Of a DNA stretch of 64,000 bases, positions 1 through 9,175 are shown piece after piece. Under the pieces are notes generated by a model. The model did not search any database and was not told the origin of the DNA. It saw only the letters and a list, made by a program, of their open reading frames with translations. Where the stretch lies: the NCBI RefSeq assembly GCF_000203975.2, contig NZ_AFCF02000008.1:580983-644982 (forward strand). The letters are read 5' to 3'. The stretch comes from Leisingera sp. ANG1. GTDB taxonomy: Bacteria; Pseudomonadota; Alphaproteobacteria; Rhodobacterales; Rhodobacteraceae. Within the stretch, counting starts at the first letter, position 1. Each line of letters opens with the position of its first letter. Both the position numbers and the translations under genes were made by a program.

Positions 1-2
1 TG

Positions 3-491
3 CCGCAGGCAGAGGTTCAGGTCGACTGGACCGCGGGCGCCAGCCTGATGATCCGCCGTGAGGCCGTCGAAGCCGTGGGCGGCTTTGACGAGACCTTCTT
101 TCTCTACTTCGAGGAAACCGACCTCTGCCGCCGCGCTGCCCGCGCGGGATGGCGCACCCATTATGTGCCGGCCAGCGAGGTGGCGCATATCGGCTCCGCC
201 TCCACCGGCATGAAGGGCTGGCAGCGCACGCCCGGCTACTGGTTTGACTCGCGTCTGCACTACTTCGTCAAGAACCATGGCCGCGCCTATGCCGCCGCAG
301 CCACATTGGCCCGCATCAGCGGCAGCGTGATCTATAGCCTGCGCCGCCTGATCCAGAACAAGCCGCAGGCTGATCCGCCGTATTTCCTGCGCGATCTCTG
401 CCTGCACAGCCTGCGCGCGCTGTTTGCGCCGCGCCGCACAACACTTACGGAAACGCGCCTCCCTTCTCCGCTTGCAAAGGAGCAGAAATGA
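3..491 (+). CDS. Family 2 glycosyltransferase, C-terminal part (5' end outside window)
   Basis: The reading frame is open from the window edge, so only the C-terminal ~162 residues are present. They carry the GT2 acceptor-side signature of the rhamnosyltransferase-like subgroup: VDWTAGASLMIRR, then a GGFDE loop and FFLYFEETDLCRR. This class uses nucleotide-sugars to extend lipid-linked glycans at the cytoplasmic face of the inner membrane. The stop codon overlaps the start of the NRPS gene by four bases (ATGA), so the two are translationally coupled. The first ATG visible (position 48) lies inside the conserved domain and is not the real start. The donor sugar cannot be told. Confidence 0.85.
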   Translation, partial: PQAEVQVDWTAGASLMIRREAVEAVGGFDETFFLYFEETDLCRRAARAGWRTHYVPASEVAHIGSASTGMKGWQRTPGYWFDSRLHYFVKNHGRAYAAAATLARISGSVIYSLRRLIQNKPQADPPYFLRDLCLHSLRALFAPRRTTLTETRLPSPLAKEQK

Positions 492-3400
492 CCGCATTCA
501 CCTGTGCCCTGATCGGCAATGAATCCCTTCTGATCGGCTGCGCCGATGCGCTGCTGGCGCGCGGCCACCTGATCCGGGCGGTGGTGTCCCAGGATGCGGA
601 CATTCGCACCTGGGCCGCAGGCAAGGACTTGGAACTGCTGGACACTCCTGCAGACCTCAGTGGCGGCTTTGACTGGCTGCTGTCGATTGCCAACCTGGCG
701 GTGATCCCGGATGCGGTGCTGGCGCAGGCGGCCAAGGGCGCGGTCAACTTTCACGACGGGCCGCTGCCCCACTACGCGGGCCTCAACACCCCGAACTGGG
801 CGCTGATCAACGGCGAGGCGCAGCACGGCATCACCTGGCACCTGATCGAAGGCGGCGTGGATGAGGGCGACATTCTGGCCCAGCGGCTGTTCGATGTGGC
901 CGAGGATGAGACCGCCTTCAGCCTCAATTCCAAATGCTATGCCGCCGCAATGGACAGCTTTGGAGAGGTAGTTACCCAGCTGGAAACCGGTGAACTGAAG
1001 CGCCAGAAACAGGACCTGAGCCAGCGCCGCCTGTTCAGGAAGTCGGACCGCCCGGCGGCAGGCGGGATGCTGGACTTCACCCGCCCCGCTGCGGAACTGG
1101 CGCGGCTGGTGCGGGCGCTGGACACCGGCGGCTACTGGAACCCGCTGTGCGCAGCCAAGCTGCGTCTTGGCGGGACCGTGGTGCTGGCCGGTGCTGCGGA
1201 TGTTGCGGAGGGCAACGGCGCGCCGGGCACCGTGCTGGAGATCGGTAAAGCCAGCGTAAAAGTCGCGACCGGCAGCGGTGCCCTTACACTGTCCCGCCTG
1301 ACCACATTCGCGGGCCAGCCGCTGGACGTTTCAAAACTGGCCGCAGCCGGAGACGAGGTTCCCTCCCTGACCGCAGCAGAGGCCGAGGCACTCACCGCCC
1401 GTCTCGCTGCGGTCCAGGGTGGTGAAAGCCACTGGCGCCAGCGGCTCGCCGCGATGCAGCCGGTGCAGGTCCCGCTGACATCGGATACTGGCGGCAGCGG
1501 TTTCAACCGCTTGGACATCGCCCTGCCCGCCGGTCTCAGCGAGGAACAGGCCGCAGCTGCTGCCCTCGCCTTTGCCCTGCTCAGCAGCGGCGCGGAAACC
1601 GGCGATGTGGCGCTGGCGGTAGAGGGGATGGAGGGCCTGCCCGGCCTGATTTCCGGCTGGGTGCCGTTGCAGGCGCGCCAGCAGGACCGCGTTGCAGACC
1701 TCGTTGAACGCAGCGCGCAAGAGATTGCCAAGGCCCGCAAAACCGGCGGCTTTGCCGAAGACATTGTGGCCCGCGCGCCGGAGATTTCGGCGCAGGCTAT
1801 GCCCGGTTTCGGTCTTATGCTGGGGTCCGATGCAGCGATTGAGGGTTGCGCTGCTACAGCCTCCCTGACCAATGACACCATGGTGCTGCACTGCGACGCA
1901 GCCGCTCTGACACCAGACTCCGCTGCTCTGCTCGCCGCGCGGCTGGAGCTGGTGCTGACTGCCATCGCAGAAGACGGCAGCTGCAACGTGGCAGAGCTGC
2001 CAATCCTGCCCGAAGCCGAGCGCAAACTGCTGCTGGAGGACTGGAACCAGACCGCCACGGACTACCCTGCGGACCTGACCATCCACGCCGCGTTCGAGGC
2101 CCAGGCTGCAAAGACCCCGAAGGCCACCGCGCTGGTTTTCGAGGACCAGAGCTTCACTTACGCTGAGGTCAACGCCCGCGCCAATGCAGTAGCGGGGCGC
2201 TTGCGTGAAATGAACGTAAAACCGGGCGTGCATGTCGGCATCCACATCCGCCGCGCGCCGGATCTGGTGTTTGCAGCGCTTGGGGTGATGAAGGCCGGCG
2301 GCGCCTATGTGCCGCTGGATCCCGCCTACCCCGCCGACCGCATCGCGCATTACATCATCGACAGCCAGGCGCAGGTGATCGTGACCCAAGGCGCACTGGC
2401 CGCCAGCCTGCCGGCCTCAGACGCGCAGGTGCTGAAAATAGAGGACGTCCCTGCGTGGACAGAAGGTGAAAACATTGATGGCGGTGCCACCGGCAGCGAT
2501 CTGGCTTATCTGATCTATACCTCCGGCTCCACCGGCCTGCCCAAGGGGGTGATGGTCACTCACGACAATGTCGCGAACTTCTTTATCGGCATGGATCAGC
2601 GCATCCCGCACCAGCCCGGCGATGCCTGGCTGGCAGTGACCAGCCTCAGCTTCGACATCTCGGTGCTGGAGCTGTTCTGGACCCTCTCGCGCGGGTTCAA
2701 GCTGGTTTTGTCCAGCGATGAAAGCAGACTGGAGCTGTCCAAGGGGCCGGTGGCGCTCAGCGACCGGAAGATGGATTTCAACCTGTTCTACTGGGGCAAT
2801 GACGACGGGCCGGGGCCGCAGAAATACCACCTGCTGCTGGAAGGCGCCAAATTCGCTGACCAGCACGGCTTCAACGCGGTCTGGACGCCGGAACGCCACT
2901 TTCATGCCTTTGGCGGGCCTTACCCGAACCCGTCCGTCACCGGCGCCGCTGTCGCCGCGGTGACGCAAAACATCGGGGTGCGCTCCGGCTCCTGCGTGGC
3001 GCCGCTGCACCATCCGGCGCGGATTGCCGAGGAGTGGGCAGTAATTGACAACCTGACCGCGGGGCGCGCCGGCATCGGCTTTGCCTCCGGCTGGCAGCCG
3101 GATGACTTCATCCTGCGGCCAGAAAATACCCCGCCCGCCAACAAGCCCGCGCTGTTTGAAACCATTGAGACCGTGCGCAAGCTGTGGCGCGGCGAGGAAG
3201 TGGGTTTTCCCCGCAGGGACGGCGGGGAGCACAGCGTCCTCACCCAGCCCCGCCCGGTGTCCAAGGAGCTGCCGGTGTGGGTCACCACCGCGGGCAACCC
3301 GGAAACCTGGCGCGAGGCCGGGTCGATCGGGGCCAACGTGCTGACCCACCTGCTGGGCCAGAGCATCGACGAGGTCGCGGGCAAGATCCGCATCTACCAC

Positions 3401-5053
3401 GACGCCCTGCGCGAGGCCGGCCATGACCCCGCGGATTTCAAGGTCACGCTGATGCTGCACAGCTACCTGGCGCAGACCCGCGAAGAAGCCCGCAAGGTGG
3501 CGCGGGAACCGATGAAGGACTACCTGCGCTCTGCCGCAGGGCTGATCAAGCAATACGCCTGGGCCTTCCCCGCCTTCAAGAAACCCGAAGGGGTGAAGAA
3601 CCCGTTTGAAATGGACCTCGGCATGCTGTCAGAGGAGGAATTGGAAGCCATCCTCAACTTTGCCTTTGAGCGCTATTTCGAGGACTCCGGGTTGTTTGGC
3701 ACCATTCAGGACGCCTGCCAGCGGGTGGAGCAGCTGAAGCGGATCGGCGTCGATGAAATCGCCTGCCTGATCGACTATGGCATCGCGCCGGATGTGGTGC
3801 TGGAGGGGCTGAAACCGCTGGCAGAGGTTCTGCGCCTGTCGAACGCGCCGCAGGAACTGGCGGCGGATAACTTCTCGCTGGCGGCGCAGATTGTGCGCCA
3901 TGGCGTCAGCCACATGCAATGCACGCCCTCGATGGCGCGGATGATTGCCGCGGACGGGGATGCCAGCGCCTGCCTGGGCCAGCTGCAGCATCTGCTGGTG
4001 GGCGGCGAGGCGCTGCCGGGGGATCTGGTGCAGGCCTTGCAGGACACCACAAACGCGAAGCTGCACAACATGTACGGGCCGACCGAGACGACGATCTGGT
4101 CGACGGTGGAGAAAATCAGCGCCGTCCCTGCGGGGACAGCCGGCATTGGCACGCCAATTGCCAATACGCAGGTCTATGTGCTGGATGAAAAACAGGCGCC
4201 TGTCCCCGCGGGGACTCCAGGCGAGTTGTATATTGGTGGCGCGGGTGTCACGGCGGGCTATTGGCAGCGGGAGGAGCTGACCTCTGAACGCTTCGTAAAG
4301 GCACCGTTCGCTGCAACACCCCTTTACCGCACCGGCGATCTGGTGCGCTGGAGCAGCGCGGGCAGTCTCGCCTTCCTGGGCCGCACCGATCACCAGGTGA
4401 AAATCCGCGGCCAGCGGATCGAGCTGGGCGAGATCGAGGCCGCACTGGTGGCGCAAGCCGGTGTGACGGGCGCCGTTGTGGTGCCGCTTGGCGAAGCTGG
4501 CGCAGAGCAGCTGGTTGCCTATATCACCGCCTCCGCACCTGTGTCCGGAGAGGCCCTGAAACAGGCGCTGGCGGCGCGGCTGGCTGAGGTCATGGTGCCG
4601 GCGCATATCGTCACCCTGGACGCCTTCCCGCTGACACCGAACAAGAAAATCGACCGCAAGGCGCTGCCGGACCCGCAGCCCGCGCAGGCCAATGCCGCCC
4701 CGGCAGTTGCGCTGGACGCAGGCGCGCAGGCCCGTATCGCCACGGTCTGGAGCCGCATTCTGGGGGTCAGCGGCATCGGGGCGCAGGACAATTTCTTTGC
4801 CCTGGGCGGCCATTCCCTGCTGGCGGTGCAGGCGCACAGGGAATTGCGCGAGGAACTGGGCACCGCGAAACTGTCAATCACCGACATTTTCCGCTTCCCG
4901 ACCCTGGCAGGACTCGCTGCCCACATCGAAGGGCTTGCAGGTACCCCGGCAAATACGGAACAACAGCCTGAGGCAGCCGCAGCCCCAGACCGCAGCGACA
5001 TGATGTCGAAACGGCGGGCGATGCGGGCAAACCGCAGGGCAAGAACCGGATGA
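488..5053 (+). CDS. NRPS-like synthetase: formyltransferase - degenerate C - A (with inserted luciferase-like monooxygenase) - PCP
   Basis: A 1521-residue multidomain enzyme. Residues ~1-290 resemble methionyl-tRNA/sugar formyltransferases, with the N-x-H element (NFHDGPLP) and the later Asp in GGVDEGDI, so the Asn-His-Asp triad looks intact. Residues ~310-510 resemble the end of a condensation domain without HHxxxDG. The adenylation domain starts near 520 (A3 YTSGSTGLPKG, A4 LSFDIS with the amino-binding Asp). It is interrupted at ~760-1120 by a luciferase-like FMN monooxygenase of the MupA type (TIGR04020-like), then resumes with A5 (NMYGPTETTIW, ~1195) and A10 (NKKIDRK). A carrier domain follows, with Ser ~1443 in LGGHSLL. 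There is no thioesterase or reductase. AAAGGAG lies 5 bases before the ATG. It probably activates an amino acid, oxidises and/or formylates it on the carrier, and passes it to another enzyme. The substrate is unknown. Confidence 0.93.
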   Translation: MTAFTCALIGNESLLIGCADALLARGHLIRAVVSQDADIRTWAAGKDLELLDTPADLSGGFDWLLSIANLAVIPDAVLAQAAKGAVNFHDGPLPHYAGLNTPNWALINGEAQHGITWHLIEGGVDEGDILAQRLFDVAEDETAFSLNSKCYAAAMDSFGEVVTQLETGELKRQKQDLSQRRLFRKSDRPAAGGMLDFTRPAAELARLVRALDTGGYWNPLCAAKLRLGGTVVLAGAADVAEGNGAPGTVLEIGKASVKVATGSGALTLSRLTTFAGQPLDVSKLAAAGDEVPSLTAAEAEALTARLAAVQGGESHWRQRLAAMQPVQVPLTSDTGGSGFNRLDIALPAGLSEEQAAAAALAFALLSSGAETGDVALAVEGMEGLPGLISGWVPLQARQQDRVADLVERSAQEIAKARKTGGFAEDIVARAPEISAQAMPGFGLMLGSDAAIEGCAATASLTNDTMVLHCDAAALTPDSAALLAARLELVLTAIAEDGSCNVAELPILPEAERKLLLEDWNQTATDYPADLTIHAAFEAQAAKTPKATALVFEDQSFTYAEVNARANAVAGRLREMNVKPGVHVGIHIRRAPDLVFAALGVMKAGGAYVPLDPAYPADRIAHYIIDSQAQVIVTQGALAASLPASDAQVLKIEDVPAWTEGENIDGGATGSDLAYLIYTSGSTGLPKGVMVTHDNVANFFIGMDQRIPHQPGDAWLAVTSLSFDISVLELFWTLSRGFKLVLSSDESRLELSKGPVALSDRKMDFNLFYWGNDDGPGPQKYHLLLEGAKFADQHGFNAVWTPERHFHAFGGPYPNPSVTGAAVAAVTQNIGVRSGSCVAPLHHPARIAEEWAVIDNLTAGRAGIGFASGWQPDDFILRPENTPPANKPALFETIETVRKLWRGEEVGFPRRDGGEHSVLTQPRPVSKELPVWVTTAGNPETWREAGSIGANVLTHLLGQSIDEVAGKIRIYHDALREAGHDPADFKVTLMLHSYLAQTREEARKVAREPMKDYLRSAAGLIKQYAWAFPAFKKPEGVKNPFEMDLGMLSEEELEAILNFAFERYFEDSGLFGTIQDACQRVEQLKRIGVDEIACLIDYGIAPDVVLEGLKPLAEVLRLSNAPQELAADNFSLAAQIVRHGVSHMQCTPSMARMIAADGDASACLGQLQHLLVGGEALPGDLVQALQDTTNAKLHNMYGPTETTIWSTVEKISAVPAGTAGIGTPIANTQVYVLDEKQAPVPAGTPGELYIGGAGVTAGYWQREELTSERFVKAPFAATPLYRTGDLVRWSSAGSLAFLGRTDHQVKIRGQRIELGEIEAALVAQAGVTGAVVVPLGEAGAEQLVAYITASAPVSGEALKQALAARLAEVMVPAHIVTLDAFPLTPNKKIDRKALPDPQPAQANAAPAVALDAGAQARIATVWSRILGVSGIGAQDNFFALGGHSLLAVQAHRELREELGTAKLSITDIFRFPTLAGLAAHIEGLAGTPANTEQQPEAAAAPDRSDMMSKRRAMRANRRARTG

Positions 5054-5739
5054 CAGACAGCAACAGCAAACTGGCAGAGCGGCTGGCCCTGGTCCGGCCG
5101 CTTTTTGCCGCCGATGTGGCATTGGCCGGGGCGGACCCGCTGGGCACGCCGCCCGCGCCGCTGGCGGAGGAAGCTGCAGGGCTGTCACCCAACGCGGTGG
5201 AGAAACGGCGCAACGAGTTTGCCGCAGGACGGTCCGCTGTGCATCAGGCGATGCGGCAGCTGGACGTGCCCCCTGCCCCAGTACAGGTCGGCAGCGACCG
5301 GGCGCCGGTCTGGCCCTCGGGGCTGGTCGGCTCCATCACCCATACCAAGAGCTGCGCGATGGCGGTGCTGGCGCGGGCCGGCGCGGTGCAGGCATTGGGG
5401 ATCGACGTGGAGGAGGACACGCCGCTGAAGGACGAGCTGCTGCCCGCCATCTGCTCTGACCGGGAGCAGGCCTGGCTGAAGCGGCAGGACAATCCGGGGC
5501 AGATGGCCAAGGTGATCTTTTCCGCCAAGGAGGCGGCCTATAAGGCGCAGTACGGCTTGAGCCGGGCATTTTACGGCTTTGACGGGATGGAGCTGGAGTT
5601 TGATCTGGGTGCAAGCACCTATCAGGCGTTTTTCACTGCCGACCGGCCGCCTTTCAAGCGCGGTGAGGCGGTCGGCGGGCGGTTTGCCATTGGTGCGGGG
5701 CTGATCATGACCACGGCAGAAATCCGGGGGCGCGGATGA
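5050..5739 (+). CDS. 4'-phosphopantetheinyl transferase (Sfp/EntD type)
   Basis: A 229-residue protein that transfers phosphopantetheine from CoA to the carrier-domain serine of NRPS/PKS proteins. The EntD-type motifs are present in order: GSITHTKSC, the magnesium-binding LGIDVEE, and FSAKEAAYKAQYG. It starts inside the last codon of the NRPS gene (ATGA overlap), so it is made together with its likely substrate, the PCP domain of that synthetase. Length and motifs match stand-alone EntD/Sfp enzymes. A dedicated PPTase inside the operon is strong evidence that the neighbouring synthetase is functional. Confidence 0.93.
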   Translation: MTDSNSKLAERLALVRPLFAADVALAGADPLGTPPAPLAEEAAGLSPNAVEKRRNEFAAGRSAVHQAMRQLDVPPAPVQVGSDRAPVWPSGLVGSITHTKSCAMAVLARAGAVQALGIDVEEDTPLKDELLPAICSDREQAWLKRQDNPGQMAKVIFSAKEAAYKAQYGLSRAFYGFDGMELEFDLGASTYQAFFTADRPPFKRGEAVGGRFAIGAGLIMTTAEIRGRG

Positions 5740-6674
5740 TGGGGCGGCGCGGGCTTCTGGCCGCAGGCGCCGCCGCGGCCACGCTGGGGCTGATGGCGTT
5801 TGCCACCCGCAGCCGGTCTGTGCCGGTGCCGCCGCCGCTGGACCCGCCGCTGGGGCCGCTAACGGTGTTTCACCTCGGCCATTCGCTGGTCGGGCCGGAC
5901 ATGCCGCATATGCTGGCGCAGCTGGCACCGGAGGGCCACGGATACAACAGCCAGCTGGGATCGGGCACCTCGCTGAGGGGGCATTGGGAGCCAGACGAGG
6001 CGATCCTTGATTTTGAGACTGCCAACAAGGCGCCAGCCTACCGCGATGCGAAAGAGGCAATTGGGTCCGGTAATTACGACGCCGTGGTGCTGACCGAGAT
6101 GGTCGAGCTGCGCGATGCGCTAAAGTATTTCGACGCTGCCAAGTATCTGGGGAAATGGGCTGATCTGGCGCGCGGGGCCTCGCCGGAGACGCGTCTCTAC
6201 TTGTATGAAACCTGGCACCGGCTGGATGACCCGGATGGCTGGCTGGAGCGGATTGAGGGAGACCTTGAGGCCCTGTGGACGCGGCAACTGCTGGGTGCCG
6301 ACAGCCGCCGCACTCCGCAGCAGCCGGTCTATCTGATCCCCGGCGGGCAGGTGCTGGCCGCAGTGGCACGAGCGGCGGAGGCCGGGGAAATCCCGGGACT
6401 GGCTTCACGTGAATCGCTGTTTGCCCGCACGCCTGAGGGCGATCTGGACACAATCCACATCAATGATCTGGGGGCATATGTGATCGCCCTGACCCATTAT
6501 GCGGTTCTGTATCAGCGTTCACCGGAAGGTCTGCCGCACCAGCTGACCCGAGCGGACGGTTCCCCGGCGCAGGTATTCCGCCCTGAGGCGGCCGCCAAGG
6601 TGCAGGCTATCGTCTGGGACACCGTGCGCGCCCTGCCCCGCACAGGGATTGCTGCCGCGGGAGCGCCAGAATGA
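5736..6674 (+). CDS. SGNH/GDSL-hydrolase-like exported protein
   Basis: A 312-residue protein. An N-terminal Arg-containing hydrophobic stretch (MMGRRGLLAAGAAAATLGL) looks like a signal peptide or anchor, possibly Tat-like, but with one RR and no full Tat consensus. The mature part starts with a block-I-like motif, FHLGHSL, with candidate nucleophile Ser ~50, and ends with DTIH (Asp ~238, His ~241), the usual SGNH Asp-x-x-His pair. SGNH proteins are esterases or O-acyl transferases that often act on polysaccharide acetyl groups. ATGATG overlaps the PPTase stop and the next gene starts in its stop codon. It is paralogous to the N-terminal domain of that next gene (shared GHSL, YLYETWH/YLQETWH and DxxH). 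The substrate is unknown. Confidence 0.7.
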   Translation: MMGRRGLLAAGAAAATLGLMAFATRSRSVPVPPPLDPPLGPLTVFHLGHSLVGPDMPHMLAQLAPEGHGYNSQLGSGTSLRGHWEPDEAILDFETANKAPAYRDAKEAIGSGNYDAVVLTEMVELRDALKYFDAAKYLGKWADLARGASPETRLYLYETWHRLDDPDGWLERIEGDLEALWTRQLLGADSRRTPQQPVYLIPGGQVLAAVARAAEAGEIPGLASRESLFARTPEGDLDTIHINDLGAYVIALTHYAVLYQRSPEGLPHQLTRADGSPAQVFRPEAAAKVQAIVWDTVRALPRTGIAAAGAPE

Positions 6675-9175
6675 AGCTGGAGGCGCTGATCACCTCGGTT
6701 GTGATGATCGGCCATTCGCTGTTCGGGCCGGACAATCCGCAGATGCTGGAGCAGCTGCTGGACACGCAGGCAGAAGCCCGGGTGGAAGCGCAGATCATCA
6801 ATGGCGCGCCGCTTAGCTATAACTGGCAGCACAGCGGCAGCGCCGAGGGTGTTGATTCACGTGAAAGGCTGAAGGCACCCGCGGATGCGGTGATCGTGAC
6901 TGAGGCGATCCCGCTGGCCAATCACCTGAAATGGAGCGGCACGGAACAGGCGGTCACGCAGTTTTATGAGCTGGTGCGCACGGCCAATCCGGAGGTGCAA
7001 TTCTACCTGCAGGAAACCTGGCACAGCCTGGACAGCGGCACCGGTGCCGATGTGCCTTTTGACGATGGGGCGGATGTACCGTGGAGGGTGCGGCTGGACC
7101 AGGATCTGCCGCGCTGGCAGGCGGTGGTGGAGGACGTGAACGCCGCCACCGGCGGCACCGTGAAACTGCTGCCAGCCGGCCAGGCAATGGCGCGGCTGGA
7201 TGATGCGATCCGGGCCGGCACGATGCCGGGGCTCTCTAGCATCCGCGACGTCTTTGCCGATGACATCCACCCCAATGCCACCGGTTTTTATTTTATGGCA
7301 CTGCTGCAATATGCGGTGCTGACCGGGGAAGATCCCGCGGGGCTGCCGCATCAGCTGAAGGACCGCTGGGGCAAGCCCTACCGTGCCCCCTCACCCGAAC
7401 TGGCGGCACGGCTGCAGCAGATCGCCTGGGCCGCCGCCCAGGGGGACGGTGTGCGCACTGCGGCTTTGCCCGCAGATCCCGCGCCGCTGCCGCAGGACCC
7501 GCCTGAACCCGTGCTCAATGCCGCAGTGCTGGAAGATACGGTGGCGCCGGCAAGAACAGCCTCCCGTCAGCCCATTGCCGTCAACCTCGCGGGCATCGCG
7601 GACTGGAGCACCCAGGCCCCCTTCCTCGACCATTTCAAAACCGCGCGGCCCTGGATCGGCCATCTGCCCAGGCGCTGGGGCGGCGCGGATCATGGTGATC
7701 TGCTGGCGGCGGGCTATCTTGATCCGGCGGGCTGGCCCACCGCAATCCCGCCGGAGCTGAGCTCTATCGGGACGGTGATCCTGACCGATATGCCAGAGGA
7801 AGCGGTGTCGCTGGCCGGCCGCTATGTGCTGCGGTTCGAGGGGGAAGGCATCGTCGAGGTTTTGGGGCGGGCGGAAAACGTGCGCTATGGCAAAGGTGAG
7901 GTGCGGTTCGACTTTACTCCCGGCCCCGGCCCGGTGGAGATCCGCATCCAGCGGATGGGCCGCGACGGCGGCTATGTCCGCAATATCACCGTGGTGAAGG
8001 AAGAGCATCTGGAGGCGTTTGACCGCGGTGCGGTGTTCAACCCGCTGTGGCTGGACCATCTGGATGGATTCGCCGCGCTGCGGTTCATGGACTGGATGGC
8101 CACCAATGACTCACAGCAAACGGGATGGGAGGACAGGCCTTTGCGCTCGGACTACACCTGGGCGCAGAAAGGGGTGCCGGTGGAAGTGATGCTGGAACTG
8201 GCTAATACGCTGGGCGCCGATCCTTGGTTCAGCATGCCGCATATGGCAGATGACACTTATGTCCGGCAGTTCGCGCAGCTGGTGGAGCGCGGGCTGGACG
8301 AGGACCTGCGTGCCTATGTGGAGTATTCCAACGAGGTCTGGAACTGGCAGTTCCAGCAAGCCGCATGGGCCGATGCGCAGGCAAAGACGCGCTGGGGCGG
8401 CGACGGGCTGTGGATGCAGTTCTATGGCGGACGTGCAGCGGAGGTGGCGCAAATCTGGACCGGGGCGTTTGGCGAAGACAGCCCGCGGCTGGTGCGGGTG
8501 ATCTCTTCTCAGGCCGGCTGGCTGGGGCTGGAGGAGCAGGTGCTGGCTGCACCGCTGTGGAAGGCAGAGCAGGCCGGGCGCCGGGCACCAGCCGCATATT
8601 TTGATGCCTATGCGGTGACTGGCTATTTCGGCGGCGTGCTGGGGCTGAAGGAACGCGCCGCGCAGGTGCGGGCTTGGATCGCCGGCAGCCGGGAACAGGC
8701 GCAGGCGGTTGCCGCCGGGCGCGGGCTGAGCGGTGCGGCCGCGGAGGAGTTCACGGAACAGCACCGGTATGATGCCGCAAGCGCCCAGGCCGGCGCTGAG
8801 CTGCGCGACGGGCTGATTTCGGGCGACCCAGCCGACACGCTGACCGACCTGCTGGGCCGGGTGCTGCCGTATCACGCAGAAGTTGCGCAACAGCACGGGC
8901 TGGAGCTGATCATGTACGAGGGCGGCAGCCATGTGGTGGGCATCGGCCCGATGGTCGAGGATGCGGCGCTGACCTCATTCTTCACCCATTTCAACTACAC
9001 TCCCGAGATGGGCGCGCTCTATCAGGAGCTGCTGGCGGGCTGGCAGGCGCTTGGCGGCAGCTTGTTCACCGCCTATTCCGATGTCGGGGCGCCAGGAAAA
9101 TGGGGCAGCTGGGGCGCATTGCGGACATTGAGCGACCAGAACCCGCGCTGGGATGCGTTGGAGGCCGTAAAATGA
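6671..9175 (+). CDS. Fusion: SGNH-like domain + clan-A-like glycoside hydrolase domain
   Basis: An 834-residue protein in two parts. Residues 1-260 repeat the SGNH-like fold of the preceding gene (GHSL with Ser 16, DDIH near 197-200). After a linker (~270-300), the C-terminal ~530 residues look like a retaining clan-A glycosidase. YSNEVWNW places a candidate acid/base Glu at ~555, and MYEGGSH a candidate nucleophile Glu at ~750. No signal peptide is visible; Ser 16 falls almost at the N-terminus, so an upstream start cannot easily add one. The gene is ATGA-coupled on both sides. It could trim or remodel the glycan made by the flanking glycosyltransferases. GH family assignment is not possible by eye. 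Confidence 0.7.
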   Translation: MKLEALITSVVMIGHSLFGPDNPQMLEQLLDTQAEARVEAQIINGAPLSYNWQHSGSAEGVDSRERLKAPADAVIVTEAIPLANHLKWSGTEQAVTQFYELVRTANPEVQFYLQETWHSLDSGTGADVPFDDGADVPWRVRLDQDLPRWQAVVEDVNAATGGTVKLLPAGQAMARLDDAIRAGTMPGLSSIRDVFADDIHPNATGFYFMALLQYAVLTGEDPAGLPHQLKDRWGKPYRAPSPELAARLQQIAWAAAQGDGVRTAALPADPAPLPQDPPEPVLNAAVLEDTVAPARTASRQPIAVNLAGIADWSTQAPFLDHFKTARPWIGHLPRRWGGADHGDLLAAGYLDPAGWPTAIPPELSSIGTVILTDMPEEAVSLAGRYVLRFEGEGIVEVLGRAENVRYGKGEVRFDFTPGPGPVEIRIQRMGRDGGYVRNITVVKEEHLEAFDRGAVFNPLWLDHLDGFAALRFMDWMATNDSQQTGWEDRPLRSDYTWAQKGVPVEVMLELANTLGADPWFSMPHMADDTYVRQFAQLVERGLDEDLRAYVEYSNEVWNWQFQQAAWADAQAKTRWGGDGLWMQFYGGRAAEVAQIWTGAFGEDSPRLVRVISSQAGWLGLEEQVLAAPLWKAEQAGRRAPAAYFDAYAVTGYFGGVLGLKERAAQVRAWIAGSREQAQAVAAGRGLSGAAAEEFTEQHRYDAASAQAGAELRDGLISGDPADTLTDLLGRVLPYHAEVAQQHGLELIMYEGGSHVVGIGPMVEDAALTSFFTHFNYTPEMGALYQELLAGWQALGGSLFTAYSDVGAPGKWGSWGALRTLSDQNPRWDALEAVK

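Noticed and set aside
2417-3553. 378-codon minus-strand frame opposite the NRPS
   Set aside because: Antisense shadow over the luciferase-like domain, which is clearly coding on the plus strand.
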